Positions 11,848 through 23,957 of a stretch of DNA of 64,000 nucleotides are shown here, piece after piece. The DNA is from Sepioteuthis lessoniana (Eukaryota; Mollusca; Cephalopoda; Myopsida; Loliginidae): contig OY757921.1 in assembly GCA_963585895.1 (NCBI GenBank), forward strand, positions 53,487,090 through 53,551,089, given 5' to 3'. Each line of letters starts with the position of its first letter. Within the stretch, counting starts at the first letter, position 1. The notes under the pieces were generated by a model. That model saw only the letters and a program-made list of their open reading frames with translations, was not told the origin of the DNA and searched no databases. The position numbers and the translations under genes were made by a program.

Positions 11848-13276
11848 CGTTTTTATTGATACTTTTCTATGAATATAGTCTTTTTAAATAAATTTGATTC
11901 CGATTGAGAAATGCATTAAACAATATTTTAACATCTGATTTCTAGCCACGAAATTTATTTGATTTTAGCGAATCAATTATTTTCATCAAGGTTTTTTCAT
12001 CGTTATATTGCTTCTACTATCTTACGTACAATTACTTGAAAAAAATCCAATTCTTGTATTGATTTACTTGAACACGCCCTAAAAATATGCATTTAAATTT
12101 CATTTACCTTATTTTTTTACAACAAAATGTCCCTAAGAGAATATAAAACAGGCATATTAATAGGAAATAACTAAGTTTTCTCGTTTATACATAGAGCGTG
12201 GTCAAAAAAAAGGTGGAAGAAAATGAAAATATTTTAAGACTTAGTGACATAGACTTACTTCATTCTCCAAGCAATAAAACCAGATAAAGTCTATCATGAC
12301 TATATAGTGTTGTATTTTGACCGTCGACCCTGCCCAAAAATATTATTCCAAGGTGATACACCGGAAGGAAGTGACACATTCCAATGGCCAGTAATCGAAA
12401 GAGATCGCGTGGGCGGATTAAGGCTTATGATATGGGACAAGGTGAAGGTACCATTGTGCCACTACAGTGATGCACCGGAAGGGAGTAACCTCTGAACTGC
12501 ATGACAGTTATTTCCGCTTGATGACGATTAAACATTCGATTTCAAAGATCCTGTGGGTGATCGTGTGGGCGTTGAATTATTATATAATTGAGTTGAGTTG
12601 GGTGCCAAAGCAGTTGCCAGCAGACTTCCTGAGAGTTAGAGACGAGATGTGGTAGGGAAAGCCACACCCGACCGAGGGGGTCCTCGGAAATCCCCGATGG
12701 AGTTAGGGGTCCAGAGAAGATGCTGATAAGATGCAGTAAAGAAAGCCAGCATCCAGCAGTGGACCCTAAGACCTCTGGTTGAGCATTTAAGAGAACAAGA
12801 AAGACACAACGTGACGGTCATAACAGTGGGGTCAAAATATGAAGTTTATGTTCGGTCTCCAGCAACCCCTCACATGCAACCTTGAGTAACCCTTTTCAAA
12901 CCTTACAAATAAAGTGAGAGGTAAATATTTTTCTAAAGAAGTCTTCCTGCGTTTTCCTTCCTGCGTCTTAATTGTTCCTGCGTCCTTTATTCACACGTCT
13001 GTCTTTGATGTTGTGTCGTTGTGATGCTGAATGATGATGCATATGACTATATAGCAAAAGGCCACAAATAAATAGGAATTAAAAAAGGGAGACAAACAGA
13101 AAAATATGAAGATCCTATCATTTTTTTTTTTTACAAGAAACATACTGAATCAAGTATATGCCTCTATGGAGGTGAAAGAGATATTTGGATTTTTTGTCAG
13201 CAACATTTTATCATGAGTTAAATAAAGCATACACAATATCAAATAATTTCCATCTACATCGTAATTATATACTTAC
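11848..13276. other. Intron with GC-rich island 12300-12900
   Basis: Mostly AT-rich DNA. The 12300-12900 part is markedly GC-richer, with a repeated caccggaagg..gt motif (12360, 12475), and could be an unidentified transposon or LTR. No coding match recognised. Confidence 0.4.
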
Positions 13277-13507
13277 CGATGAGTTGATAATAGTCTTTGT
13301 AGGGGCAATCACCGGAAACTAAAGTAATTTTCTCTGCATTTATAGAGAATAACTCACACTTTTCTCTGAGTTCATCAAAGTTAAATGACTTGCATTGTTT
13401 ATTTTCAAGACATTTTTTAGCACATTCTTTAGGAAGTTTTGCACTTATTTTTTTTATTGTTTTTCCTTTTATGAAGGCCACTGAGACGCGAATGAACATG
13501 TGCATCA
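13277..13507 (-). CDS. Exon: PAN/apple domain 1
   Basis: 231-nt phase 1-1 exon, acceptor ctttttacag, perfect gtaagt donor. Encodes a 77-residue PAN/apple domain: an N-terminal FIRVSVAFIKGKTI strand, then the diagnostic CAKKCLENKQCKSFNF helix, KCELFSINAE and a C-terminal CPYKDYYQLIG. PAN domains bind proteins or sugars in plasminogen/HGF, coagulation factor XI and many invertebrate secreted proteins. The domain fills the exon exactly, as expected for a shuffled module. Confidence 0.92.
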
Positions 13508-13839
13508 CTGTAAAAAGGAAATAATTAATTCTTTGAATATCAGGAAAATTCTTGGTTACTATATTCATGAATATTATAATGAAAATAAGATTGAAATCTT
13601 GGTAATTCATAAGAATTCAATGAACAATGAGAATCCTGTCATATTTCTTTTCTTTTTCTAATCATGTACAATATGAAGATATTTGATAATTCCGCTGTGA
13701 AATAAGTAGAAAAATTCGTATACCTCAGCGGCGAAACCTCATCTACTGAAAGAAATGTCATAATAAGCATAAGGAAGATATGGACTACTATTGATAGGAT
13801 ATCGATCATATGAAAATCATATCTATTTGAAAGCAACAC

Positions 13840-14135
13840 CCCAGAAAACAGTAGCTTTTCTGCCACTTACCACCCATCTCTCTAACTATCCTAAGTAAAC
13901 GAACAAGACTTGCGAGGTACAGCTGGATAAGTAAGAACGAACTCATAAACGATGTTTTCTTATGGACACATCGACTCGCTACTATTGGTCGTCCAACAAG
14001 TAATTACATATGTCAATACAGTGCAGACACTGGATACAATGTAGAAATAGTGCCAAAGACGATAAATAATTAGGATGGATGGCACGTGACAGAGAGAGGA
14101 AAACCGTACTATCACTATGAGTTGATGATGGTGAC
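13840..14135 (+). mobile_element. RTE-like LINE 3' relic
   Basis: Aligns with 6690-6995 of the RTE-like element: acgaacaagacttgcgaggt, aagaacgaactcataaacga, tcttatggacacatcg and a gatgatg-type tail. Too decayed to read as protein. Confidence 0.65.
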
Positions 14136-14645
14136 TTAATCATGACAATCAGTTACTTCCTTTAAAAAATCCATCAAGAAGTACAAGAATGCATTAGCGT
14201 TCCTTTACTTCTTGAAGGATTTTTTTTTTTTTTTGAGATTTACAAACCCTCTAAAATCAAATTTAATCAAGTATATTTGGTTGTATTAACAGTCTTTATG
14301 AAGGTTATACGGAAGAACATATTTCTTGTAAATGAGCTTGGATTCAACTCGAGGTATCAAACTGAATTTTGTAATCCTAATACATATAGTCGAATATAAA
14401 AGGGATTAACTTGAATTATATGTTTAAAGATTTCACTAGGAGGATTTGAAAAATATGAATGTTTAAAATTTACTTCAAATTTTTATTCAGAATTTGCGAT
14501 TAGGCAAAACATTGTACATTAACATTTTTTATAGACTGCTTATACAAACAATGCCCCCATTATAAAAAGGGATAGTTATAAAAATAGTTATACAATATTA
14601 TGTACTAGATTTTATGTACAGATAAACAAAGAACTTTCGACATAC

Positions 14646-14678
14646 CTGGACCGAGATATTCAGGATTAATAATTGGAG
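14646..14678 (-). CDS. Micro-exon (33 nt), proline-rich linker
   Basis: A 33-nt exon with a T-rich acceptor (ttttatttcag) and a gtatgt donor, phase 1-1. It reads P-P-I-I-N-P-E-Y-L-G-P with the split codons. Together with the 18-nt exon it makes a ~18-residue linker between the TILa domain and the first PAN domain. Confidence 0.6.
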
Positions 14679-15039
14679 CTGAAATAAAAAAAATTAAAAT
14701 AAGTAAATACAGAGTTAAAACTATATTAAGGGTTTTTGCTAGAAAATATATTTGTTGAATAAACATGCTGTATTGGTCTCCATTTATTCACTTTATTGTC
14801 TGTTTTAATGTCTTCAGAAAACATCTTTCGATTACTGTCTTGCTTGTAGCAGAGACTAATACAGGATTTATAGGGAAAATCAAAGCATTTTTATCGTTAA
14901 GCAATAAAAGAAAATTTTTTAAACTAAATTAAGTAAGCCGTCATATTAGTGTACATATACAAAAGGCCAAATTGAATCTTTTTTCATGACTAATATTTAT
15001 ATAGGGTATATACATATATGTATATATATCCATAAACAT

Positions 15040-16180
15040 ACAAGGAGCTCACAATAAGTTTCCAGACTTTTTTCGCATGGACACTTTCATTGATAGTACA
15101 CACATAAAACTTTAGTCCCCTTCGATGTATTCTCCTCCGGTGGCAATGCACTTGTTGTTCCATTCCAACAACTTCTGGAAAGCCCCATGGAAGTCCTCTT
15201 GTGTGAGCATATCAATGACCTTCGTCAGAGCCTCTTTCATCTCCTCAGTTGTCTCATAACGACAGCCTCTGAGCTTAGGGAATAAGCAAAAGTCACAGGG
15301 AGCAAGGTCTGGACTATAGGGAGGCTGAGGAACTGTCTTGATGCCCATCTTGGTCAAATAGTCCGTGACAAGGATGCAGTTGTGGACTGGTGCATTGTCC
15401 GGGTGGAAATGCCACTGACCCTATTTGAAAAGTGATGGCCTCTTCCGACGGAATCTCTTCCTAAACTCCCTTAAAACCTCAACATAGTATTCCTTGGTGA
15501 CTGTCTATCCAGTGGAAACCCATTGCATGCTGAACATGCCAGTGCTGTCAAAAAAAGTGATCATAAAAAATTTGTGGGTGGATTTACTCTGTCTGGCCTT
15601 CTTGGATCTGGGAGAACCAGCATGTTTCCACTGGGAACTCTGTCTCTTCGTCTCTAGGTCATAGCAGAAGATCCAGCTTTCATCGCAGGTCACCAGAGCA
15701 TCAAGAACTGCGGGTTCTGAATTGATCACCTCGACCATCTCCTGCTGTCATGACAACGTCTTTCTTTTTGATCTTCTCTGACCACCCTTGGGACAAACTT
15801 CGTGCAAATTTTTCGCGTCTTCAGTTCCTCGCTAATAATTGTGTATACAGTTCCCACATTGACATCAAACTGTGCACTTATTGGGTCTATAGACACACGA
15901 CGGTCCTTATCCATGAAATTCTTCATTTGGCCAATCAACTCTGGTGTTCTGACTTCCTTACTCCTCCCACGCCTCTCATCATCTCTCACAAACTCCCTGG
16001 CTTCCTTGAATCTTTTATGCCACTTAGAAACTGATGCTCGATTCATGCAAGATGGTCGAAAAGCAGTATGAAACATTCCATAGGTTTATGTGGGAGTTTT
16101 TCCAAGTTTAAAACATAATTTATTGCATATCATTCCTATAAAGTATCCTCAGATTGCATTTTTGAAATCCACCAGCTGTG
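15040..16180 (-). mobile_element. Mariner (D34D), interrupted transposase
   Basis: Transposase runs from FRPSCMNRASVSKWHKRFK (16076) to GGEYIEGD (15112). All three catalytic aspartates are present: TCDESWIF, HPDNAPVH and PDLAPCD, with 34 residues between the last two, the mariner D34D signature. It is inactive as read: a frameshift near 15730 and in-frame stops near 15506 and 15423. The left terminal sequence (tacaaggagctcacaataag) matches the 3' end of the copy at 17880-18570. The right boundary is uncertain. Confidence 0.85.
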
Positions 16181-16189
16181 ACAATCAGG

Positions 16190-17144
16190 CTTTAGTAGGG
16201 TGTATTCCAATTGCTGTTGTAGCTGTTCATTTGAATCTGAAATCATAAAAATTGGCCAGTCATCTCATTAGATATATAGGAATAACTTTGTGAATTTTCA
16301 AGAGTCTACGACAATTTTAAATTCCTGTACATAAATATTTACCTTTTCCACTGGGAAGTGAGGAAGCCGGTGTTTTAAAGAAATATCAATTCTCTCCAAT
16401 TTCGAATTAACGAAATATACGATTCCAATTTCAGAATTTCATACCAAGTTGCCCTTTAATTATTGACAGTTGTGGCGCTGATCTGGATCCAGCTTTTTCA
16501 CTTGAAATCGTCATTGAATGCAGTGATCAGTCAAAACAATTTACTTAACTTTTGAATCCCTGTACAATATATTTGTTTTTAACGATATATTTACTTTTCT
16601 GTTCACATCAAACAATTCGCTTTTGTCAAATTCCTTCTCATAAAAAATAAATCTACTCTTCATTTCAAAGATTCATTCTGCCATTACACGTTTTTAATAT
16701 ACTACTCTATTCTTCCAAAATCCAAATTGGTTCTTTAGCCTCTGGTTAATAAAATTTCGTTAACTGGTCTTAAACCCCAAAGGGTTATAAAAAAAAATTG
16801 AATTATAATATAATAAATGAAACCACTGTAGTGCTTAACTTGTTTCATTACCAATAACACTTTTAGGATGAGAAATAAAAATTTTTCAGGGTGGCCAAAT
16901 ATTTTGACTGGTAGGGTATACATATATATTGCTTACTTAACCCAAACTAATTCATTACTTTAATTGTTGTATAACATTAAAATTTATTGGAATATTTTAT
17001 TTTATGATTGATGTCCTACGTGAGTTTTTTCTATTAGAAAATTTTTCTATTGCAAAATTTGTACTCTGAAAATAATTGAAAGAGAAATGGATGTATTTTG
17101 AAATATAATAATTTACTAGTTTTTTTCATTTTCAACATCACCTA

Positions 17145-17207
<63 letters not shown>

Positions 17208-17495
17208 CATAATAAACTTTTGGTCTACAGCCCACAGGTATCTAGAGGCCCAATGAAACCAATTTGTCTCGCTGGAGCGAAATTATGGCTTAGTTTTATT
17301 ACACCGGTTATTTATCATATGATATATTCAAAACCATAAGGGTGCCAGGAACAAAAAATGTTAGGATAGGAGTAGGGCTTCCTCGACAGTAAGAATAGGC
17401 CCACAGTAGTCTTCAACTTGCGGGCCCAATAGTAGCTTTCAGCCAGAGATATAAACCATAGAGTAAAATGAGAAATTGATATGAAATAAGAAAGT

Positions 17496-17572
<77 letters not shown>

Positions 17573-17790
17573 TTTCTCAATATATCTCTACATCCAATCT
17601 AGAGAGAGAAAGAGAGTGAGAAAGAGAAAGAGAGAAAGAGAAAGACAAAATAAAATTCAATTGACTATAAGTGTCTTTATGAGTATGTAACGAAGATCGT
17701 TTCTCGTTCTGTACCTGTAAGTGTAGTATTTGATGGTCTTTTCAATCATTAGTACCTTGGTTGTAATTTTACTTGCCACCCACTTAACAA
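16190..17790. other. Intron, microsatellites
   Basis: AT-rich with two long TA runs (17147-17206 and 17498-17567) and a purine-rich GA stretch (17600-17650). No exon seen. Confidence 0.6.
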
Positions 17791-17879
17791 ATTTTGAAGG
17801 AGAGAGCTCCTTTTTGACTGTGTCTAGGTTAAAAATAACCTGAGATAAACCAAATGAATCTCATTTTGAATTTCAAAAT

Positions 17880-18570
17880 TGCAATCTGGACGTGATGACA
17901 CTTTAGAAGAACGATAATAAATAAAATTATGTTTTAAACTTGGAAAAAATCCCACAGAAACGTATGGAATGCCTCAGACTGCTTTTCGACAATCTTGTAT
18001 GAATCGAGCATCAGTTTCTGAGTGGCATAAGAGATTCAAGGAAGCCAGGAAATCGGTGAGGGATGATGAGAGGGGTGTGAGGAGTAAGGAAGTCAATAGA
18101 TCACACTTGATTGGCCAAAGGGTTATGGTTAGGGTTACTATGTTGAGGTTTTAAGGGAGTTTAGGATTCCGTCGGAAGAGGCCAGCACTCTTCAAATCGG
18201 GTCAGTGGCATTTCCACCAGGACAATGCACCAGTCAACAACTCCATCCTTGTCACAGACTATTTGACCAAGATGGGCATCAAGGCAGGTCCTCACCCTCC
18301 CTATAGTCCAGACCTCGCTCCCTGTGACTTTTGCTTATTCCCTAAGCTCAGAGGCTGTCGTTATGAGACAATTGAGGAGATGAAAGAGCTGTGACGAAGG
18401 TCACTGAAACGCTCACACATGGGGCCTTCCAGAAGTTGTTGGAACGGTACAATAAGTGCATTGCAGCCGGAGGAGATTACTTCGAAGGGGACTAGAGTTT
18501 CATGTGTGTATTATCAATTAAAGTCCCCATACGAAAAAAGTCTGGAAACTTATTTAATGATCCTCGTATA
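17880..18570 (+). mobile_element. Mariner, internal deletion derivative
   Basis: Second copy of the mariner at 15040-16180, opposite orientation. The 5' coding (MPQTAFRQSCMNRASVSEW) reaches HLIGQ and then jumps near 18120 to the segment before HQDNAPVN, removing the first catalytic Asp and about 110 residues. The rest reaches PDLAPCDFCLFPKLRGCR. The 3' end gaaaaaagtctggaaactta is shared with copy 1. Cannot encode a transposase. Confidence 0.82.
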
Positions 18571-19007
18571 TATATGTTAGGCTCAGGGTCCAAAAGTATC
18601 CTGCCTTCTATATAAACTTTGTATGATACAATATCACAAGATTATGGTGCTGTAATTTGTAAAAGAATAAGTATGCACGATTCACAATAATCATTGAAAT
18701 ATATTCCAAATGATAAAGTGATGTTGATATTTGTTTTCACGGACAATACGCATATGGACGGTGGCAAAAGAGAAAGGTTATTTTTTACTCTCAGTGGGGG
18801 GTGAGGAATAGTTATACATGTCTTCAGGCAGACTTTATGCACTTTCCATCAAAATGAGATAAACATTTGAGCTTAGTTAAGGGAAGAGAGCAAAATTAGA
18901 GTCGCAACCTGTGAAAATCGAAATCATGTCGAAAAATCTACTTCACTAACTTGCTAATGATTATTCTACTTGAAGCACATTTTTAATAGAATAAAATTTC
19001 TACTTAC

Positions 19008-19025
19008 GAGGTGGTTGGATAACTT
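19008..19025 (-). CDS. Micro-exon (18 nt), proline-rich linker
   Basis: An 18-nt exon bounded by a long pyrimidine tract ending cttttgcag and by a consensus gtaagt donor; phase 1 at both ends. With flanking codons it reads K-V-I-Q-P-P-P. The phases fit both neighbours without a stop. Evidence is splice-signal quality and frame, not homology. Confidence 0.6.
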
Positions 19026-19399
19026 CTGCAAAAGAAAAATATAAAATATGTTATTCAAATATTTGGCAAAATAGTTTCATGGGGCAAATATTTCAACTTT
19101 CAATATCGAATTAAAAGGAGGATTCAAGCAACATATTAAAATATTTACTAAATATATTTTTAAATAGAAGTATAATGCCTTTACAGAAATTTAAAGGCAC
19201 TATTTTATGAATTTCATAAAAAAAGATTTTTCAAAATTATTTTACATAAACGTATACAGTTGATTTAATAAAAAAAATATTTTCCATATAGCGATATATA
19301 TAGTTACAAAGTGATGGCGTAATAAGGAATTTGTTTGAAAAATGTCACACTTATTTTCCAGAAATTCCTAAATAAAAATAAAATAAAATTTCAAATTAC

Positions 19400-19571
19400 T
19401 TCTGCAGATTCCATTAAGCAATTTGAATCCATCTTTACAGGCACAAACCCGTTTTCCACCTTTGAGTGCACACATAGTGTTCACGCCACATCCAGGCCCT
19501 AGCTTGATTTTACCTCCAGGCTGACAGATGAGCGTTTCTGAACAGTCATTTAACAAAAATGTTGATCGCAC
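19400..19571 (-). CDS. Exon: TILa/EGF-like cysteine-rich segment
   Basis: 172-nt exon, phase 0 in, phase 1 out; acceptor cgctgtag, donor gtaatt. Finishes the TILa domain: VRSTFLLNDCSETLICQPGG, GPGCGVNTMC and RVCACKDGFKLLNGICR. Cysteine order matches the TILa region of FCGBP and zonadhesin, in which CG.N..C....G..VC.C..G closes the repeat. An internal ttcag at 19538-19540 could act as a phase 1 acceptor, but it would create a stop with the only phase 1 donor seen upstream, so I prefer the longer exon. Confidence 0.85.
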
Positions 19572-19674
19572 CTACAGCGTTGAAAAAAAATATCAAATCA
19601 AATAATAAAAATAGAATCATACCTTGATTCATCAACATGATTTAACATTTTGAACGCGTTGATTTTTTTTTTCT

Positions 19675-20004
19675 ACTTTAAAAGTAATATTTTATAGCAT
19701 GTTAATTAAGTATATACAAACTCGACTCTAGCGTCGATATAGTTGCATATTTCAAATTCATTTTTCTAAATATGAAATTATACATTTAGATATTTAGTTT
19801 TATCAGTCGATCAAAAATGTTAGTTAGAATTAAAATATATATTTTTATACTTTAAAAGTAATATTCTATAGCATGTTAAGTATATACAAACTCGACTTTA
19901 GCGTCGGTTTAGTTATATATTTCTAATTAATTTTCTAATAATGAAATTTTACATTTAGATATTTAGTTTTATCAGTCGATCAAAAATGTTGGGTGAAATT
20001 AAAA
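19675..20004. repeat. Tandem duplication, ~175-bp unit, 2 copies
   Basis: Copies start at ~19673 and ~19848 with actttaaaagtaatatt; both contain tatacaaactcgact and end with tcagtcgatcaaaaatgtt. It lies in the intron between the TIL and TILa exons. Confidence 0.85.
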
Positions 20005-20031
20005 GCGAAATCAATAAAGAGTCATAATCAC

Positions 20032-20225
20032 ATTTAAGTACATCCCATTATAGGTACAGCCACAAGAACTAAGAGGGACACATTTCTCATCGCTGAGAAT
20101 AGTGCCAGGTTTACACACACATCCCTCCATAAATCCATCATAACATACTGGTTTTCGATCAGAACATGATGGCTGACAGACGCTAGTTTTGTAGGTGTAG
20201 ATCATATTCTTTGGACATCGCATCG
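20032..20225 (-). CDS. Exon: TIL domain and start of TILa
   Basis: 194-nt exon, phase 1 in, phase 0 out; acceptor cattttccag, weak gtgatt donor. Encodes a trypsin-inhibitor-like cysteine-rich domain (RCPKNMIYTYKTSVCQPSC, YDGFMEGCVCKPGTIL, CVPLSSCGC) followed by TYNGMYLN, the opening of a TILa (E) domain. The donor is not strong. I chose it because phase 0 joins to the next exon to give GMYLNVRSTFLLNDC, the expected CGC.Y.G.Y...F...C pattern, whereas the phase 1 alternative makes a stop. Confidence 0.88.
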
Positions 20226-21222
20226 CTGGAAAATGAAAATATACAACAAATATCATCTAATTCTTATATATGTATTTGGTCTAAAATGAAAAGATAGTTT
20301 GCTATCAGTCAAGATAAAATTATTTGATACTAAATATATTCATGTCTATCGTTCATACAAGAATATCAATTAAAATTAAAGACATTTGTAAGTAAATTTC
20401 CATATCTTTTGATTTATGAGAAATGATAATTTTTTATTTTATTTAATTAATTTTTTCAGAGTGATAAACTGAAAGATATCGATGAATTTGATGGTTGATT
20501 TTGCAATTGACGTATTTGTTGTTGATTTTACAAACTGATCTTTTTATAATTAACCGGTAATTTTAAAGTAAAATTTTCGTTTTACTTATATGACCAAAAA
20601 ACTCATTTATGTAGAGTACATATTTCATATTATAGATTTGTTTATTGAATATATATTAAAATTAGTTGATTTATAGTTAAATTATGGACAGTGATATATA
20701 TATATAAAGATGGATATGAGGTCACTCGAATTAAAAACCAGTGGGAGATGCCTGTTTTTTCTTTCGGGCAAAGGGACAAAGTGTTTTTGGTTTTCTTTTT
20801 CACTTCTAACAAACGTTCTCTTTGTTCAATTCATAAAAATACATGTATCCAGGAAATATCCTACACACAATATATAATGTGACCTGCTATAATAGTAAAC
20901 ATAGCTGTATACAATCACGTAAATAAAATAGTTAATATGGTTTCATTTTTCGGTCATTCCTGAGTTCTACCGTAGGAAAATTTCTGATAGAAACTATAAT
21001 AAAACATGCAGACTAAAATTATTGTATCTGAAATATTTATCGTTGACACAAAACTAATATTACTATCAGGATAGATGTCAACATAATTTACTGTAACTTA
21101 GAAGTATGAAATACAATTTTAATCAGATAAGAAAATAAAACATCCACTTAACAAATACCTTTTGACTAATTTATATATCTAATCATTCTATTTAAATGTC
21201 AATTCAAATCAAATATACTTAC
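20226..21222. other. Intron between C8 and TIL exons
   Basis: AT-rich, nothing recognised. Confidence 0.6.
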
Positions 21223-21488
21223 GGCATTTTGCTACACCTCTCCAATTTATCAGTATATTTAATTCTTCACATCTTTTAGCTAGAGCTTCATACGCCTGAC
21301 ACACGACAGTCTTCAAAACTTTTGGAGTTTTATTGTAAGCACAAGCATCAATGTTGCAAGACTTGATGTAATCACCCACAGATCTACCGAGTTTTTTCAG
21401 ACATCTGGCGAATGGTCCTTTTTTATTTGATAAAAGGCCACAAAAGTTCTTTTTATTGCATTTTGGAACAAAATCAACAACTTTACAA
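21223..21488 (-). CDS. Exon: C8 domain
   Basis: 266-nt exon, phase 2 in, phase 1 out; acceptor attctttttcag, strong gtaagt donor. Encodes a C8 domain: CGLLSNKKGPFARC, a central SCNIDAC and a C-terminal CQAYEALAKRCEE before RGVAKCR. The cysteine spacing and the GPFA motif fit the C8 family, which always follows VWD in multimerising proteins. It joins to CPMRCPKNMIY in the TIL exon, the usual C8-to-TIL transition. Confidence 0.93.
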
Positions 21489-22174
21489 CTGAAAAAGAAT
21501 AAAATCAATTATTGTCTATGTGTTTGTTACAAAGTTATTTATCTTCTGTCAAGCATTCAACAAAATATCAGTCGTCATGAAATTCATTTTATACTCTGAG
21601 TTCCGAGAAGTTCGAAGATGTTTATCCAAGAAACTGTATTGAATGCATTATACAACAGTAGGAACAATAACAATGGAATGAATCTGAATTTATCGTGTAT
21701 AAAATGCTTTTCTATAAAACACTACTTCGGTACATTACATGGCAGGATACTTCTATCCAAGCAATGTAACGTTTTCTGATGTTATGTTATTATCTGAATG
21801 CTCAGCAAATATCGTTGATTCATTTATGACCCTTTTAGGAGAGTTGAAACCTAGAGTTTAAACTAGTTTCGTTACGACTGGAATTCAGAAGAGGAATACA
21901 AGTAATCGCACCAAAGGTTATTCACTTTTACGAAACTTCTGCCCAGCTAGCAGATATATGACTTTATCAGCAGCATATGTTGGAAACTTTCTTGTGAAAT
22001 CTGACTTGTTTCAAAGAAGAAACGTCGTCACAAATCTCAGAAAAGAAATCGTATTAACAAAATTTATCTAAGTATAACTTTATTTTGATTACCATAATAT
22101 TTATGTATATTTGTATGATTGTGTGCATGAGTGTATGTAATAGAGAGGAAGAGAAAGAGACAGAGAAAAGAGAC

Positions 22175-22258
<84 letters not shown>

Positions 22259-23649
22259 AGACAGACAGACAGACAGACAGAGAAAGAAAGAAATAATAGA
22301 TTAGTCGTCATGATCAAATGAATCCCATTATATAGTAACTGAGTCTTTATACTCTCTTACAAAAAATTTTGAAATAATTTGAAGTTTTAATCATATTCCT
22401 GAATATCTTCCTTTTTCTTCGTAGGATATATGTTATATAGAAGTATTTGTTTTGATTTAACATATACCAAACAACATTTTTATTATTTCGTCCACTTAAA
22501 TATTACAATTTGAATAATTTTCACAAGTAATCACAAACATCAAGAATGATTACATTGATAAGCACCGTAACAGTTGTTCTACTCCAATGATAAGTTCAGA
22601 TTATAAAAAACTGATGACAAATTTCTATGCTATTTATATGTGAAACAGCTTTCATGACTGCGAATATACTAAATAGTTAATACTTAAAGTAAAACTTCCT
22701 GAATAAAAGTAATTCTTGAAGATTTACGGAAAAAATAACACATCCACGCACAAAATAAAAACGATGGTTCGGTGGTTTAATGGCATATCAACCTTCGTGC
22801 TTTTTTTAATACCAAAGCCATCCTTCTAGAACAGCAGTGATGCTATTCAACGCATAGCCGGGAGGATTAGGGGGTTCATATCTTTCCCAAAGGCATTTGT
22901 CCAAAAGTGAACGTAATAGCACGATTGGAGTTCGAACTTGCTAACTAAAATTCTGCAGTCCAACGCTTTTACACTATGAGGACACCCACCAAAATTACAA
23001 TGAGGTTGAATTGAATTAATCGACGACACCCTCACTCGTTCATTTTGAAACAGGAACCACAAACACAGTGTTCAACCTGCCAGACCACTCTGCACGGTTA
23101 AATACATTCTTATAGAATGCAGAACTTTCGCTATTATCAGAAAGCGATTTTTCAAAGTAAATAACTTAACCGATCTGTTCGAGAACGTCAAAATAGATGA
23201 CATTCTGTCCTTCTTGAGTGAGACAGAGTTGTACTAAAAAATATGACAACTTAAAACTGGTTAATCTTGTGCAAACAAATGAAATCCTACTAATAAAAAT
23301 TTTTACCTACCTTAATATTCGTTTTGAAATCTTTGGTTGAATATGTATGTATACATAGACAGAATTTTGCGTTAAATGACCTACAAAGGTTGATATGCCA
23401 TAAAACCCAAACAACCAAAACAACCAATCGATGACACAATACTTGTATTTTTAAAATACACAGTGGGCATTACATCCTGTAGTCGAAATACATTGATAAA
23501 CAAACACTCTATATTCATACTATAGTTGATGTACAGTGAGACTGGTGGCGCGAAAATATACTAATCAGTATGTTACTCAAAATATTTTCAGCAAATTGTT
23601 TGAAAGTATTTATCGAATAATCATACGCAAAACGCTCAATAATACGCAC
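21489..23649. other. Intron between VWD and C8 exons
   Basis: Contains a long AT run (22177-22255), GACA repeats (22260-22280) and a minus-strand SINE-like tRNA head at about 22850-23000. The rest is unrecognised. Confidence 0.6.
22850..23000 (-). mobile_element. tRNA-derived SINE fragment
   Basis: The minus strand reads gtcctcatagtgtaaaagcg (A-box-like) and agttcgaactcc (B-box-like) at tRNA spacing, followed by a non-tRNA body. Not a functional tRNA. Confidence 0.5.
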
Positions 23650-23957
23650 TTTTTTTGTGGCTTATCACTGTCATCAAGGACTTCATAACTTCTACCAATT
23701 AAAGAATATTTGTTTCGTTTTCTTGAAACATCAACTCCAGCTTTTGTCTTATAATCGTCTTTCTTTCCATTACAATCTCCACAAATTCCTGTTAAATGGT
23801 TTCTGTAGATGCTTGGTAATCTAACAATCACTCGATGTCTGCCGTCAAATTGAATCTTTAATCCAAACTTTGTGGTCACCGTGATCCAACCAGCTGAATA
23901 AACGGCACTGAACCCCATGTAGTTCTTTAGTGGAAGAGTCATCAATTCCCCATTTAC
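23650..23957 (-). CDS. Exon: VWD domain, second half
   Basis: 308-nt exon, phase 0 in, phase 2 out; acceptor atttattcag, donor gtgcgt. It begins VNGELMTLPLKNYMG and carries the diagnostic LTGICGDCNGKKDDY motif, the equivalent of the CGLCG-type motif in VWD proteins with two cysteines spaced CGDC, a potential disulfide-exchange site. The phase 2 donor joins precisely to the C8 exon (aa + t), giving an asparagine before CKVVDF. Residues upstream of CGDCNG are rich in basic side chains (RHRVIVRLPSIYRNHL). Confidence 0.94.

Noticed and set aside
16190..16240. Candidate host exon after gatttcag on the minus strand
   Set aside because: No donor at a sensible distance, and it merges into the mariner 5' region.
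19538..19540. Alternative acceptor inside the TILa exon
   Set aside because: Would give a phase that forms a stop with the only phase 1 donor seen in the TIL exon.
22054..22321. Open frames made of repeating Y-I residues
   Set aside because: They are translations of the TA microsatellite; the same holds at 29962-30153.
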